Shown: one piece after another, positions 1 through 8,446 of the stretch
How the letters are laid out: each line of letters starts with the position of its first letter
How positions within the stretch are numbered: the stretch's first letter is position 1
Assembly (NCBI RefSeq): GCF_021191635.1
Contig: NZ_JAIWPR010000023.1
Span: forward strand, 49,967-113,966
DNA from: Alterluteimonas quercicellularis
GTDB lineage: Bacteria; Pseudomonadota; Gammaproteobacteria; Xanthomonadales; Xanthomonadaceae
Length of the DNA stretch: 64,000 nucleotides
Direction: 5' to 3'
The notes under the pieces: model-generated
The model's input: the letters and a program-made list of their open reading frames with translations, nothing else
Databases searched by the model: none
Told to the model about the DNA's origin: nothing
Made by a program: the position numbers and the translations under genes

Positions 1-1
1 G

Positions 2-346
2 CACAAGCTGTCGAAGACCTATTGGGTGCAGGTGGAGGGCGATCCCGGCGACGCCGCGCTCGATGCGCTGCGCGCCGGGCCGGTGCTGCGCGACGGCGCG
101 ACGCGGCCGCCGCGCGTGCGCCGGCTCGATCCGCCCCCGACGCTGTGGCCGCGCGACCCGCCGGTGCGCGCGCGCAGGACGGTGCCCGACGCCTGGCTGG
201 AGGTGGTGCTGCGCGAGGGACGCAACCGACAGGTGCGGCGCATGACGGCCGCGGTCGGGCTGCCGACGCTGCGGCTGGTGCGGGTGGCGATCGGACCGTG
301 GCGTCTGGACGGGCTGGCGCCCGGTGCGTGGCGCGCGATTTCCTGA
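2..346 (+). CDS. rluE: rRNA pseudouridine synthase, RsuA family (C-terminal part)
   Basis: This gene enters from the left edge, so only the last 114 or so residues are visible. Enzymes of this family isomerise single uridines in rRNA to pseudouridine. The visible part carries the family's C-terminal hallmark, EGRNRQVRRMTAAVGLPTLR, followed by an RVAIGPWRLDGLAPGAWR ending. That ending resembles RluE (23S rRNA U2457) more than RluB or RsuA. The catalytic Asp lies upstream of the window and cannot be checked. The family call is secure; the RluE assignment is probable. Frame runs from base 2. Confidence 0.8.
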   Translation, partial: HKLSKTYWVQVEGDPGDAALDALRAGPVLRDGATRPPRVRRLDPPPTLWPRDPPVRARRTVPDAWLEVVLREGRNRQVRRMTAAVGLPTLRLVRVAIGPWRLDGLAPGAWRAIS

Positions 347-467
347 ACGCGGCGCTGAACGGTTCAGCGAAACCTGCGGCCCGCCAATCACTTGCAGACT
401 TTTCTGATAGTGCAACCGTTGGTCTTCTGTTACCGTCCCGCGCATTCCTGTTCAGGGTCATGATTGG

Positions 468-1589
468 ATGGTGACGAAGGTAGCCGCCGGACGCATTCTC
501 GTGGTCGACGACCAGCCGGCGAACCTCCGCGTCGTCAGCGCGCTGCTGTCCCGGAACGGCTACGACGTCCTCAACGCCACAGACGGCGAGGACGCGCTGC
601 GCATCGCCTCCGAGGCGCTGCCGGACCTGATCCTGCTCGACGTGCTGATGCCGGGCATGGACGGCTTCGAGGTGCTGGCCGAGATCAAGCAGCGCGAGGC
701 GCTGATGCGCCTGCCGGTGGTCTGCCTGACCGCCGCGCGCGACCGCGAGCAGCTGCTGCGCGCCTTCGACGCCGGCGCGGTGGACTACGTCACCAAGCCC
801 TTCCTGCCCGAGGAACTGCTGGCCCGGGTCAGCGCCCACGTCGGGCTCAAGCTCACCCGCGACCGCCTGGAGCGGGTGGCCCGCGAGCGCCAGGAACTGG
901 TGAACCTGGTCGCCCACGACCTCAAGAACCCGCTGAGCTCGGTGCTGTTCGCCAGCGACATCCTGCGCAGCAACGGTGTCGGCCCGGAGCGCGTGCCGCG
1001 CTACCTGGACACCATCTACGAGAGCGCCAACGATGCGCTGGGCTACATCAAGCGCTACCTGGAGATGCAGCGCAGCACGCGCGAGCACACCGAGCGCAAC
1101 GCCACCGCCTCGCTCAACGAGACCGTGGACTGGCTCGAGAACCGCTACGGGCTGCAGCTGGAGGCGCGGCAGCGCTGCATGCGCATCGCCTCGCACGGGG
1201 TCGAGGACGTGCGCGTGGCGATCGACCCGCTGGTGCTGCGCCAGGTCGCCGAGAACCTGGTCAGCAACGCGATGAAGTACGCCGCCGACAGCGACCTCGA
1301 CATCGCCTGCCGCCCGGGCGCGCCCGGCTACTGGCAGCTGGTGGTGGAGGACCGCGGGCCGGGCATCGCCAGCTCGCGGCAGCGCGAGCTGTTCAAGCCG
1401 TTCGTGCGCCTGCACGACAGCGCCAGCGTCGACGACGGCGGCAACTCCACCGGCCTGGGGCTCTCGCTGGCGCGCGAGATCATCGCCAACGCGGGCGGCC
1501 AGCTCTGGTACGAGGACCGCGACGGCGGCGGCAGCCGCTTCGTGGTCGAGCTGCCGCAGGCCCGCGACCGCAAGGGCGCGGCTCCGTAG
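468..1589 (+). CDS. REC domain-histidine kinase hybrid
   Basis: A cytoplasmic signalling protein of 373 residues with a receiver domain first (about 9-125, phospho-acceptor Asp58 in LILLDVLMPG, conserved Lys110) and a kinase second. The kinase H-box is LVAHDLKNPLSS with His150, followed by an HATPase with the N-box ENLVSNAMKY near 262-271, a DRGPGI G1 box and STGLGLSLA. It has no membrane segment or sensory domain, so its input is presumably phosphoryl transfer from another kinase onto the receiver. The ATG at 468 is used because an ATG at 460 hits a stop after four codons. No cognate output regulator is adjacent. Its cellular role is unknown. Confidence 0.85.
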   Translation: MVTKVAAGRILVVDDQPANLRVVSALLSRNGYDVLNATDGEDALRIASEALPDLILLDVLMPGMDGFEVLAEIKQREALMRLPVVCLTAARDREQLLRAFDAGAVDYVTKPFLPEELLARVSAHVGLKLTRDRLERVARERQELVNLVAHDLKNPLSSVLFASDILRSNGVGPERVPRYLDTIYESANDALGYIKRYLEMQRSTREHTERNATASLNETVDWLENRYGLQLEARQRCMRIASHGVEDVRVAIDPLVLRQVAENLVSNAMKYAADSDLDIACRPGAPGYWQLVVEDRGPGIASSRQRELFKPFVRLHDSASVDDGGNSTGLGLSLAREIIANAGGQLWYEDRDGGGSRFVVELPQARDRKGAAP

Positions 1590-1617
1590 GGCGATCCGGT
1601 CTCGCGGGGAACGCCCG

Positions 1618-1640
1618 TCACGCGCGAGCGCGCTCCTACG
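1618..1640 (-). repeat. REP-like palindromic repeat, copy 1
   Basis: A copy, in minus orientation, of the family whose core is GTAGGAGCGCGCTCGCGCGC. It lies in the gap between two convergent genes. The GCGCGCTCGCGCGC core can fold back on itself. Confidence 0.7.
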
Positions 1641-1683
1641 GATTGGCTTCGTCGCGGGACAGCACGTCGATGCGCGAAACGCA

Positions 1684-1707
1684 GGACGCCGGCTTGCGCC
1701 GGCGTCC
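1684..1707. terminator. GC-rich hairpin between convergent genes
   Basis: A perfect 10-bp stem, GGACGCCGGC/GCCGGCGTCC, with a TTGC loop. It has no T-run, so it may be a structured 3' end rather than a canonical intrinsic terminator. It could serve both convergent neighbours. Confidence 0.5.
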
Positions 1708-1731
1708 GTGGGCCCGATGACCGCGCGCCGC

Positions 1732-2124
1732 CTACTCGGCGTCGGAGCCGCCCGTGGTCTGCGCGCTGCGGCGCGAGCCGGTGCGGCGGCCGGCGGTCTT
1801 GCGCGGCGCACGGCGCGCCTCGACCCGGCGCGCGCGGCCCTCGATGGTCTGCCCCGAACCGGCGGCCTGCTTCTCCTTGCGGCGCTTGTTGGCCCACCAC
1901 AGCAGGCCGGCGCCGGCGATCACGGCGACCACGACCGAGCCGGAGATGGCGGGGTGGCGGCCGATCGAGCGGCCCGCGGTGCTCGTGGCCACGCGCGCCG
2001 CGCCCAGCGCGGCGCCGGTCTGCAGCCACTTGGCGGCGTGGTCGGGAATGGCATGGCGGATGTTGTCGCCGAGATGGCCCGCCAACTCAAGCGCCCGGTC
2101 CTGCAGTGCGTCGAACTTGCTCAT
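1732..2124 (-). CDS. hypothetical single-pass membrane protein
   Basis: A 130-residue protein that I do not recognise. The N-terminal part (about 1-45) is polar and helical. One hydrophobic stretch, SGSVVVAVIAGAGLLWWANK, follows, and then a strongly basic tail rich in Arg and Lys with an acidic GGSDAE end. Its layout recalls small ElaB/YqjD-type proteins that anchor soluble partners to the inner membrane, but there is no sequence proof. Start at 2124: AAGGAA lies six bases upstream of this ATG, whereas an ATG nine codons further upstream has no such site. Confidence 0.65.
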   Translation of the reverse strand: MSKFDALQDRALELAGHLGDNIRHAIPDHAAKWLQTGAALGAARVATSTAGRSIGRHPAISGSVVVAVIAGAGLLWWANKRRKEKQAAGSGQTIEGRARRVEARRAPRKTAGRRTGSRRSAQTTGGSDAE

Positions 2125-2251
2125 GGGGGATTCCTTGGTCTGTGCTGCCAAACGGGAAAACGCGTGGCCGTGCAGTATCGGCCGCCCATCGTGGCGGACG
2201 CGTGAGCGCCGGCCCCACCGCCACTGAACGATACACCGCGCCGGCCGCGCC

Positions 2252-4750
2252 TCACGTCCCCCGCGGCTTCGCCCGGTGGGTGGCGACGGCGTTCCACGGA
2301 TCCTCCGGCCACGGGTGCCGGGGGTACCGGCCCTTCATCTCCTTGCGCACCTCCGGCCAGGTGCGCTCCCAGAAGCTGCGCAGGTCCTGGGTGACCTGCA
2401 GCGGCCGCCCCGCCGGCGACAGCAGGTGCAGCGTGAGCGGGACGCGGCCGTCGGCGATGCGCGGGGTTTCGGCCAGCCCGAACAGCTCCTGCAGCTTGAC
2501 CGCCAGCACCGGCGGGCGCGGCGTGCCGTCGGCCTCCAGCGCGTAGTCGATGCGCCGCGCCTGGCCGGACGGCACCGCGATGCGGACCGGCGCCAGGCGC
2601 TCCAGCGCCTGCCGCGCGGGCCAGTCGAGCTGCGCGGCGAGCGCCTCGCCCAGCGCGTCCTCGCCGAGCGCGTCGAGCCGGGTCAGGCCGGCGAAGGCGG
2701 GACGCAGCCAGCGGTCCAGGCCGTCGAGCAGCGCGGCGTCTGACAGGTCGGGCAGGCCGAGCTCGGGCATCCACGCGCGCAGCGAACCGACCCGCGCACG
2801 CCATTGCCGCAGGGCCTCGGTCCACGGCAGCGACTCGATGCCGAGCGCGCGCACGGCCTCGGTCAGCGCCTGCGCCGCGCGCGCGGGGTCGACCCGGCCG
2901 GCGGGCCGCGCGTCCAGCACGATGCCGGCGAAGCGCCGCACGCGCTCGGAGACCAGCGCGCGCCGCGCCGGGTCCCAGCGCACCTCGTCGGCCTCGGCGA
3001 AGCGATCGGCCATGTCGCGGCGCAGGGCGGCTTCGTCCACCGGCGCGCCGCGCAGCAGCAGCGCGTCGCGGGCCTCGCGCCGCAGTTCGGCGGCGACCAG
3101 CCAGGGCTCGCCGACCAGCGCGCTATCGTCGAACAGGCGCAGGGTGCGGCCGTTGGCGAGCTGGTAGCGCAGCGAATCGGCGGCGTGGCGGTGGGCGATG
3201 CGGTCCGGGAACGCGTGCGCGAGCAGGTCGCCCAGCGCGTGCGCGGGCACGTGCGCGGGCGGCGCGCGCTCCACGCGCAGGCGCCGGCGCCACTGGCGCG
3301 CGGCGGCGTCGACCGCCGCCAGCGCGCCGCGCGCGGCCGGGTCCGCGTGGCGGCCGGCCCGCCAAGCCGCCAGCGCCTGCCAGCGCGCGGCCACCGCGTC
3401 GGAGCGCGAGCGCAGCGGATCGCGCGCCTCCAGCAGCGCCACCAGGTCGCAGGCCAGCGCGCGCGACGCCGGGTCCGGCGCGGCGTCGAGCATCGCCGCC
3501 CAGCGCGGGTGGGTGCCCAGCGCGAGCGCGCGCCGCCCCGCCGGGGTGATGCGCGCGTCGGCATCGAGCTGGCCCAGCAGGCGCAGCAGCCCGCGCGCCG
3601 CCGCCAGCGCGCCGGGCGGCGGCGGATCGGGGAAGCGCAGCGCGCTCTCGCCCCAGGCGGCCAGCTCCAGCGCGAGCGCGGCCAGATCGACCTGGGCGAT
3701 CTCCGGCACGCGCTGCGGCTCCAGCCGCTGCGACTGCGGCCACAGCCGCCACGCCCAGCCGGCGGCGACGCGGCCGGCGCGGCCGGCGCGCTGGTCGGCC
3801 GAGGCCTGCGAGATCGCCACCGTCTCCAGCCGCGAGAATCCGCTGTTGGGATCGAAGCGCGGCGCGCGCGCCAGCCCGCTGTCGATCACCACGCGCACCC
3901 CCGGCAGGGTCACCGAGGATTCGGCGACGTTGGTGGCCAGCACCACGCGCCGGCGCCCGCCGGGATCGGGGCGCAGCACCCGCGCCTGCTGCTCCAGCGG
4001 CAGCTCGCCGTGCAGGGCGAGGACCTCGGCATCGACCGCGGCGGCCTGCAGCGCCGCCTGCAGGCGCGCGATCTCGCGCTGGCCGGGCAGGAACGCCAGC
4101 ACGTCGCCGGGGTGCGCCCGCAGCGCCTGCTCCACCGCGCGCCGCGCCTGTGCCTCCAGCGCCTCGTCGCGGCGCGCCGGCAGGTGCGCCACCTCGACCG
4201 GGAAGCCGCGGCCGGCGCTGGACAGGCGCGGCGCGTCGAGGAACGCGGCCAGGCGCTCGCCGTCGAGGGTCGCCGACATCGCCACGATGCGCAGGTCCTC
4301 GCGCAGCTGCGCCTGCACGTCCAGCGCCAGCGCCAGGCCGAGGTCGCCCGCCAGGTGGCGCTCGTGGAACTCGTCGAACAGCAGCGCGGCGATCCCGTCG
4401 AGGGTGGGATCGTCCTGGATCATGCGGGTGAGGATGCCCTCGGTCACCACCTCGATGCGGGTGCGCGCCGAGACCTTGCGCTCGAAGCGGATGCGGTAGC
4501 CGACGGTCTCGCCCACCGCCTCGCCGAGCTGCGCGGCCATGAAGCCGGCGGCGGCGCGCGCGGCCACGCGGCGCGGCTCCAGCATCACGATCCGGCGGTC
4601 GTCCCGCCACGGCGCGTCGAGCAGGGCCAGCGGCACCTGGGTGGTCTTGCCGGCGCCCGGCGGCGCCTCCAGCACCAGGCGCGGATGCACGGCCAGGCTG
4701 GCGGCGATCCGCGGCAGCAGTGGCGCGATGGGAAAGGCGACGTCGGTCAC
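2252..4750 (-). CDS. hrpB: ATP-dependent helicase HrpB (DEAH-box family)
   Basis: A predicted RNA helicase of about 832 residues, close to the usual HrpB length. It shows Walker A (APPGAGKTTQVPL), Walker B/DExH (LLFDEFHERHL), the SAT motif (MSATLD), the helicase C motif QRAGRAGR and a long C-terminal HrpB-specific region. Its physiological substrate in bacteria is not well defined. The GTG at 4750 is preferred over a GTG at 4762 because relatives begin M-T-D-x-AFPIAPLL. A TAGTGT hexamer ends eight bases before it, which would make the mRNA leaderless. It stands alone, divergent from the endonuclease gene. Confidence 0.9.
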   Translation of the reverse strand: MTDVAFPIAPLLPRIAASLAVHPRLVLEAPPGAGKTTQVPLALLDAPWRDDRRIVMLEPRRVAARAAAGFMAAQLGEAVGETVGYRIRFERKVSARTRIEVVTEGILTRMIQDDPTLDGIAALLFDEFHERHLAGDLGLALALDVQAQLREDLRIVAMSATLDGERLAAFLDAPRLSSAGRGFPVEVAHLPARRDEALEAQARRAVEQALRAHPGDVLAFLPGQREIARLQAALQAAAVDAEVLALHGELPLEQQARVLRPDPGGRRRVVLATNVAESSVTLPGVRVVIDSGLARAPRFDPNSGFSRLETVAISQASADQRAGRAGRVAAGWAWRLWPQSQRLEPQRVPEIAQVDLAALALELAAWGESALRFPDPPPPGALAAARGLLRLLGQLDADARITPAGRRALALGTHPRWAAMLDAAPDPASRALACDLVALLEARDPLRSRSDAVAARWQALAAWRAGRHADPAARGALAAVDAAARQWRRRLRVERAPPAHVPAHALGDLLAHAFPDRIAHRHAADSLRYQLANGRTLRLFDDSALVGEPWLVAAELRREARDALLLRGAPVDEAALRRDMADRFAEADEVRWDPARRALVSERVRRFAGIVLDARPAGRVDPARAAQALTEAVRALGIESLPWTEALRQWRARVGSLRAWMPELGLPDLSDAALLDGLDRWLRPAFAGLTRLDALGEDALGEALAAQLDWPARQALERLAPVRIAVPSGQARRIDYALEADGTPRPPVLAVKLQELFGLAETPRIADGRVPLTLHLLSPAGRPLQVTQDLRSFWERTWPEVRKEMKGRYPRHPWPEDPWNAVATHRAKPRGT

Positions 4751-4848
4751 GGCGCGACACACTACACCAGCCGCGCGGGCCGTCCCGGCTGGTGGCTGTC
4801 ATCTTCCCGGGGCTACAGTTGGGAAGACACCACCGGGGACAACCGAAG

Positions 4849-6633
4849 ATGCGCGATCGCCGCTCCTGCCCGCAGCGCCGCCGGGCGCTGCCGCTCGCCG
4901 GCCTCCTGCTGCTGGCCAGCCCCGCGGCCTTCGCCAGCGTCTTCGTCAACGAGCTGCATTACGACAACGCCGGCGCCGACAGCGGCGAGGCGGTGGAGAT
5001 CGTGGCCACCGCCGGCGAGGACCTTTCCGGCTACCGCGTCTGGCTGTACAACGGCAGCAGCGCGCCGGGCAGCGCGCGCACCTACGGCAACGCGGCGGTG
5101 CCGGCGGGACAGGCGGCCGACTGCGACGCGAGCGTGCGCGTCGCCACCGTCACCTGGCCGCGCGACGGCCTGCAGAACGGCAGCCACGACGGCATCGCCC
5201 TGGTCGATGCGCAGGGCACGGTGGTGCAGTTCCTCAGCTACGAGGGCGCGATCACCGCCGCCGACGGCCCCGCAGCGGGGCGGGCGAGCGCCGACCTGCC
5301 GGTGTCCGAAGGGTCGTCCACGCCGGTGGGCCACTCGCTGCAGCTGCGCGGCAGCGGCCGCGCGGCGGCCGACTTCGCCTGGGCGGCGGCCTCGGCGCAG
5401 AGCTTCGGCCGCTGCAACAGCGGGCAGACCTTCACCGGCGGCGGCGGCGGCGGGGACGCGCCGCCCGCGCTGGTCTCCACCGTGCCTGCCGACGGGGCGA
5501 CCGGCTTCCCCGCCGCAGGCGACCTGGAAGTGGCGTTCGACGAGCCGGTGACGCTGTCTTCCGGCGCCTTCGCCCTGGCCTGCGCGACCTCGGGCACGGT
5601 GCCGCTGTCGCACCCGGCCAGCGGCGACCGCTTCGCGCTGTCCACCGACACCGCGCTGCACGCCGGCGAGCAGTGCACGCTCGACATCCGCGCCGACCGC
5701 GTCGCCGACGCCGGCGGCCTGCACCCGGCGGCCGACGTGGCGGTGCGCTTCACCGTGTCCGAGGGGGGCGGCCACCCGGGCGCGCCGGGCGGCTACTACG
5801 CGCTGGTGGACGCGAGCACGCCGCAGCAGCTGCGCTGCACCCTGCACCACACCATCCGCGGCCACACCTCGTACCCCTACAGCGGCAGCGGCACCAGCAC
5901 CTGGACGATCCTGGAGATCGCCGACGAGGACCCGCTGGACGAGAACCGCATCCTGGACGCCTACCGCAACCGCAGCTATCCCAAGGGGAGCGGCCGCGCC
6001 GGCACCGGCAGCGGGCTGACCTACAACCGCGAGCACACCTGGCCGAAATCGCTGGGCTTCAGCAGCGCCACCGGCGACCGCGGCCTGCCCAACGCGCCGC
6101 ACACCGACGCGCACATGCTCTACCTGACCGACACCGACCACAACGCCGCGCGCGGCAACAAGCCCTACGCCGACTGCGGGCCCGCCGCCAACTGCAGCGA
6201 GCGCGCCACCGAAGCGCACCACGGCGTGGGCGGCGGCACCGGCGCCTACCCGGGCAACTCAAACTGGACCAACGCCAGCGGCTTCCAGGTCTGGCAGCAC
6301 CGCCAGGGCGACATGGCACGCGCGGTGCTGTACATGGCGATCCGCTACGAAGGCGGCCAGCACCCGCAGAGCGGCCAGTCCGAGCCCGACCTGGAGCTGA
6401 CCGACGACCGCGGCCGGATCGTCGCCACCTCCGGCTCGCCGGCGTACATGGGCCTGCTGTCGACCCTGCTGGCCTGGCACCACGCCGACCCGCCCGACGC
6501 CGCCGAGCGCGCGCGCAACGAGGTGGTGTACAGCTTCCAGGGCAACCGCAACCCCTTCGTCGACCACCCGGAATGGGCGACGCAGGCGCTGTTCGCCAGC
6601 GAGCGGCCGGCGACCTGCCAGCTGCCCAACTGA
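4849..6633 (+). CDS. secreted nuclease: lamin-tail domain plus endonuclease I
   Basis: A 594-residue extracellular protein. Residues 1-30 form a signal peptide (LAGLLLLASPAAFA). A lamin-tail-like domain follows (FVNELHYDN, then a beta-rich stretch to about 190), then an Ig-like Big_5-type domain (STVPADGATGFP to about 310). The last part is an endonuclease I domain (about 318-560) with the NREHTWPKS catalytic segment and NAPHTDAHMLYLTD. Endonuclease I enzymes cut DNA and RNA non-specifically using a metal ion. A likely role is extracellular DNA degradation for phosphate or biofilm turnover. The ATG at 4849 is the start that places the signal peptide at the N terminus. Confidence 0.85.
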   Translation: MRDRRSCPQRRRALPLAGLLLLASPAAFASVFVNELHYDNAGADSGEAVEIVATAGEDLSGYRVWLYNGSSAPGSARTYGNAAVPAGQAADCDASVRVATVTWPRDGLQNGSHDGIALVDAQGTVVQFLSYEGAITAADGPAAGRASADLPVSEGSSTPVGHSLQLRGSGRAAADFAWAAASAQSFGRCNSGQTFTGGGGGGDAPPALVSTVPADGATGFPAAGDLEVAFDEPVTLSSGAFALACATSGTVPLSHPASGDRFALSTDTALHAGEQCTLDIRADRVADAGGLHPAADVAVRFTVSEGGGHPGAPGGYYALVDASTPQQLRCTLHHTIRGHTSYPYSGSGTSTWTILEIADEDPLDENRILDAYRNRSYPKGSGRAGTGSGLTYNREHTWPKSLGFSSATGDRGLPNAPHTDAHMLYLTDTDHNAARGNKPYADCGPAANCSERATEAHHGVGGGTGAYPGNSNWTNASGFQVWQHRQGDMARAVLYMAIRYEGGQHPQSGQSEPDLELTDDRGRIVATSGSPAYMGLLSTLLAWHHADPPDAAERARNEVVYSFQGNRNPFVDHPEWATQALFASERPATCQLPN

Positions 6634-6640
6634 CCACCCG

Positions 6641-6662
6641 CAGGAGCGCGCTCGCGCGCGAA
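6641..6662 (+). repeat. REP-like repeat, copy 2 (left half of an inverted pair)
   Basis: Reads CAGGAGCGCGCTCGCGCGCG in plus orientation, just after the nuclease stop codon. It pairs with the minus copy at 6751-6772 to form a 132-bp inverted pair like a BIME. The interior contains a second inverted repeat, CTTTCCA/TGGAAAG. Confidence 0.75.
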
Positions 6663-6750
6663 GCGCTTTCCATCCGCGCGGCAGGACCCCGCAAGACGCG
6701 CATCGCGCGTCTGGAAAGCCATCTTGCGCGAACACTTTCGCTAAAGAACA

Positions 6751-6772
6751 TCGCGCGCGAGCGCGCTCCTAC
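6751..6772 (-). repeat. REP-like repeat, copy 3 (right half of an inverted pair)
   Basis: A perfect minus-orientation copy of GTAGGAGCGCGCTCGCGCGC followed by GA. It abuts the -10 element and start codon of tatD, so a hairpin here could affect tatD transcription or the stability of the upstream nuclease mRNA. Confidence 0.75.
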
Positions 6773-6778
6773 TACACT
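6773..6778 (+). promoter_or_regulatory. probable -10 element of tatD (leaderless)
   Basis: TACACT ends seven bases before the tatD ATG, so the predicted transcription start coincides with the start codon. No Shine-Dalgarno sequence is visible. Inference only. Confidence 0.4.
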
Positions 6779-6784
6779 GCGCGC

Positions 6785-7621
6785 ATGCCTCTGATCGACA
6801 TCGGCGCCAACCTGACCCACGACAGCTTCGACCGCGACCGCGCGGCCGTGCTCGAGCGCGCTCGCGCGGCCGGCGTGACGCGCATGGTGGTGACCGGGGC
6901 CAGCCGCGAGCACTCGCACAGGGCGCTCGCGCTGGCGCAGGCGCACCCGGGCGTGCTTTACGCCACCGCCGGCGTGCATCCGCACCACGCGACGGAGTAC
7001 ACCGAGGAATGCGACGCCGAGCTGCGCGCGCTGCACGCGCACCCGGAGGTGGTCGCGGTGGGTGAATGCGGGCTCGACTACTTCCGCGATTTCTCACCGC
7101 GGCCGGCGCAGCGCCGCGCGTTCGAGCGCCAGCTGCAGATCGCCGCCGACACCGGGAAGCCGCTGTTCCTGCACCAGCGCGACGCGCACGCCGACTTCCT
7201 GGCGATGATGCGCGAGTTCGACGGCCGCCTGGGCCCGGCGGTGGTGCACTGCTTCACCGGCACCCGCGAGGAGCTGTTCGCCTACCTCGATCGCGACTGG
7301 CACATCGGCATCACCGGCTGGCTGTGCGACGAGCGCCGCGGCGCGCACCTGCGCGAGCTGGCGCCGCACATCCCGGCGCAGCGGCTGATGGTGGAGACCG
7401 ACGCGCCCTACCTGCCGCCGCGCACCCTGCGCCCGCCGCCCAAGGACCGCCGCAACGAGCCGGCCTTCCTGCCGCACATCGTCGACGAGCTCGCGCGCGA
7501 CCGCGGCGAGGACCCCGCGGCCACCGCCGCCGCGACCACCGCCACCGCCACCGCGTTCTTCGGCCTGCCCGAACCGCCGTCTCGCCGAGAACTGGACATC
7601 CTGGCCGGAACGGCCTTATAA
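6785..7621 (+). CDS. tatD: TatD family metal-dependent DNase
   Basis: A 278-residue amidohydrolase-fold nuclease. TatD enzymes are metal-dependent 3'-5' exonucleases or AP endonucleases involved in DNA repair and degradation. Family motifs are DIGANLTHDSF at the N terminus, GECGLDYFRDF, FLHQRDAH, VVHCFTG and VETDAPYLPPR, which supply the metal ligands. The beginning matches TatD proper rather than YcfH/YjjV. No Tat translocase genes are nearby. The gene appears monocistronic and ends at an intrinsic terminator. A near-consensus promoter lies inside its last codons (see 7593-7622). Confidence 0.92.
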   Translation: MPLIDIGANLTHDSFDRDRAAVLERARAAGVTRMVVTGASREHSHRALALAQAHPGVLYATAGVHPHHATEYTEECDAELRALHAHPEVVAVGECGLDYFRDFSPRPAQRRAFERQLQIAADTGKPLFLHQRDAHADFLAMMREFDGRLGPAVVHCFTGTREELFAYLDRDWHIGITGWLCDERRGAHLRELAPHIPAQRLMVETDAPYLPPRTLRPPPKDRRNEPAFLPHIVDELARDRGEDPAATAAATTATATAFFGLPEPPSRRELDILAGTAL

Positions 7622-7622
7622 T
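7593..7622 (+). promoter_or_regulatory. sigma-70 promoter inside the end of tatD
   Basis: TGGACA (5 of 6 to consensus), an 18-bp spacer, then a perfect TATAAT whose bases overlap the tatD stop codon. No protein-coding gene starts downstream on this strand, so it would transcribe only the short region ending at 7687. Confidence 0.5.
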
Positions 7623-7629
7623 CCACCCC

Positions 7630-7687
7630 GGATCGGGGATTCTCGGTCGGCATCAGGCCTTGGCGGAAACGCCGAGGCCTTTTGTTT
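7630..7687 (+). ncRNA. candidate short RNA (about 57 nt)
   Basis: The stretch between the predicted start (about 7630, seven to eight bases after TATAAT) and the T-rich end of an intrinsic terminator. It would have about 25 unstructured 5' bases followed by the terminator hairpin, the layout of a minimal base-pairing sRNA. It contains no open frame. The evidence is promoter plus terminator only; it may instead be just the tatD terminator with a fortuitous promoter. Confidence 0.35.
7655..7687 (+). terminator. intrinsic terminator of tatD or the short RNA
   Basis: An 11-bp stem AGGCCTTGGCG/CGCCGAGGCCT with one G-T pair and a GAAA tetraloop, followed by TTTGTTT. Strong on the plus strand; the minus strand has no T-run, so it does not obviously end the convergent DUF3800 transcript. 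Confidence 0.8.
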
Positions 7688-7690
7688 GTC

Positions 7691-8446
7691 CTAGGGAAAA
7701 CACTTCAAGCCGTAGCCGTGGAAGTCTCCCGAGCTGTTGCGATCCAGCTTGGAGGCCATGATCTCCCATGCCCGGTTCTCTTGCTGCGGGCGTAGCTGCT
7801 TGATTCCGATCGGCCGCGCGACCAGATCCGCAAGCTGGAGTCCGATGGAGTTGCTCTTCTTGTCGGCGATGACAGGAACAAAGGGAAGCTTCCGGTTCGG
7901 ATAATTGTCGCCTTCGCAGATGCGCCGAAACGCCAATTCCAGGTCTTCGTCCTCGTTGCGGCCTCGCGACTCGCATACGACATGCGTCCACAAGGGGCCG
8001 CGCGCGTCGTAGGTCTGGCCCGACTTGCTCAACGTGTAATAGATACGCTCCAGACAGAATCGCAGGGATATCTCGTAGGGGTTGTGTCCATCGCCACGTT
8101 GTTCGAGCAGGCGCCGCTTGTCGATCACCGCGGCGAACACCGTGATCTTCGCCCGCCGCAGTGCGTCGTTCAACACTTCGAGAAAGGCCGTCTTCCTGCC
8201 AGGTTCGCGAAGAATCGCGAAAGGACCGAGGTCGCGACGGATGTCGCGTTCGTGCAGGACGACCGTGTCGTGTCCGAAGGTGTCGAACTTGATCCTCTGG
8301 ACGGCCGGTACCACGGTCTCCATGTAATCCTTCTTGCTGATGAGACAACAGGCGAGCACGAAAAGGGGATAACCGGAATCGATTGCGGCCATGCCGTGAT
8401 CGCCGCTTTCGTCGACGAACACGATGTAGTCGCTGAAACCCGCCAT
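7691..8446 (-). CDS. DUF3800 domain protein
   Basis: A 251-residue protein with the DUF3800 signature FVDESGDHG (acidic residues 12-13 and Ser14) at the N terminus and a C-terminal QLADLVARPI block. The family has an RNase H-like fold prediction and is scattered among genomes, often near mobile or defence genes; no activity is established. The start codon overlaps the permease stop as TGATG, so translation is coupled to the exporter. Base composition is clearly lower in GC than the neighbours (I count 32 G+C in 60 bases at 7861-7920), which suggests later acquisition. Function unknown. Confidence 0.8.
   Translation of the reverse strand: MAGFSDYIVFVDESGDHGMAAIDSGYPLFVLACCLISKKDYMETVVPAVQRIKFDTFGHDTVVLHERDIRRDLGPFAILREPGRKTAFLEVLNDALRRAKITVFAAVIDKRRLLEQRGDGHNPYEISLRFCLERIYYTLSKSGQTYDARGPLWTHVVCESRGRNEDEDLELAFRRICEGDNYPNRKLPFVPVIADKKSNSIGLQLADLVARPIGIKQLRPQQENRAWEIMASKLDRNSSGDFHGYGLKCFP

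Noticed and set aside
2804..5551. A 915-codon plus-strand frame antisense to hrpB
   Set aside because: Low-complexity Arg/Gly/Ala composition, no motif, and the opposite strand encodes a complete HrpB helicase.
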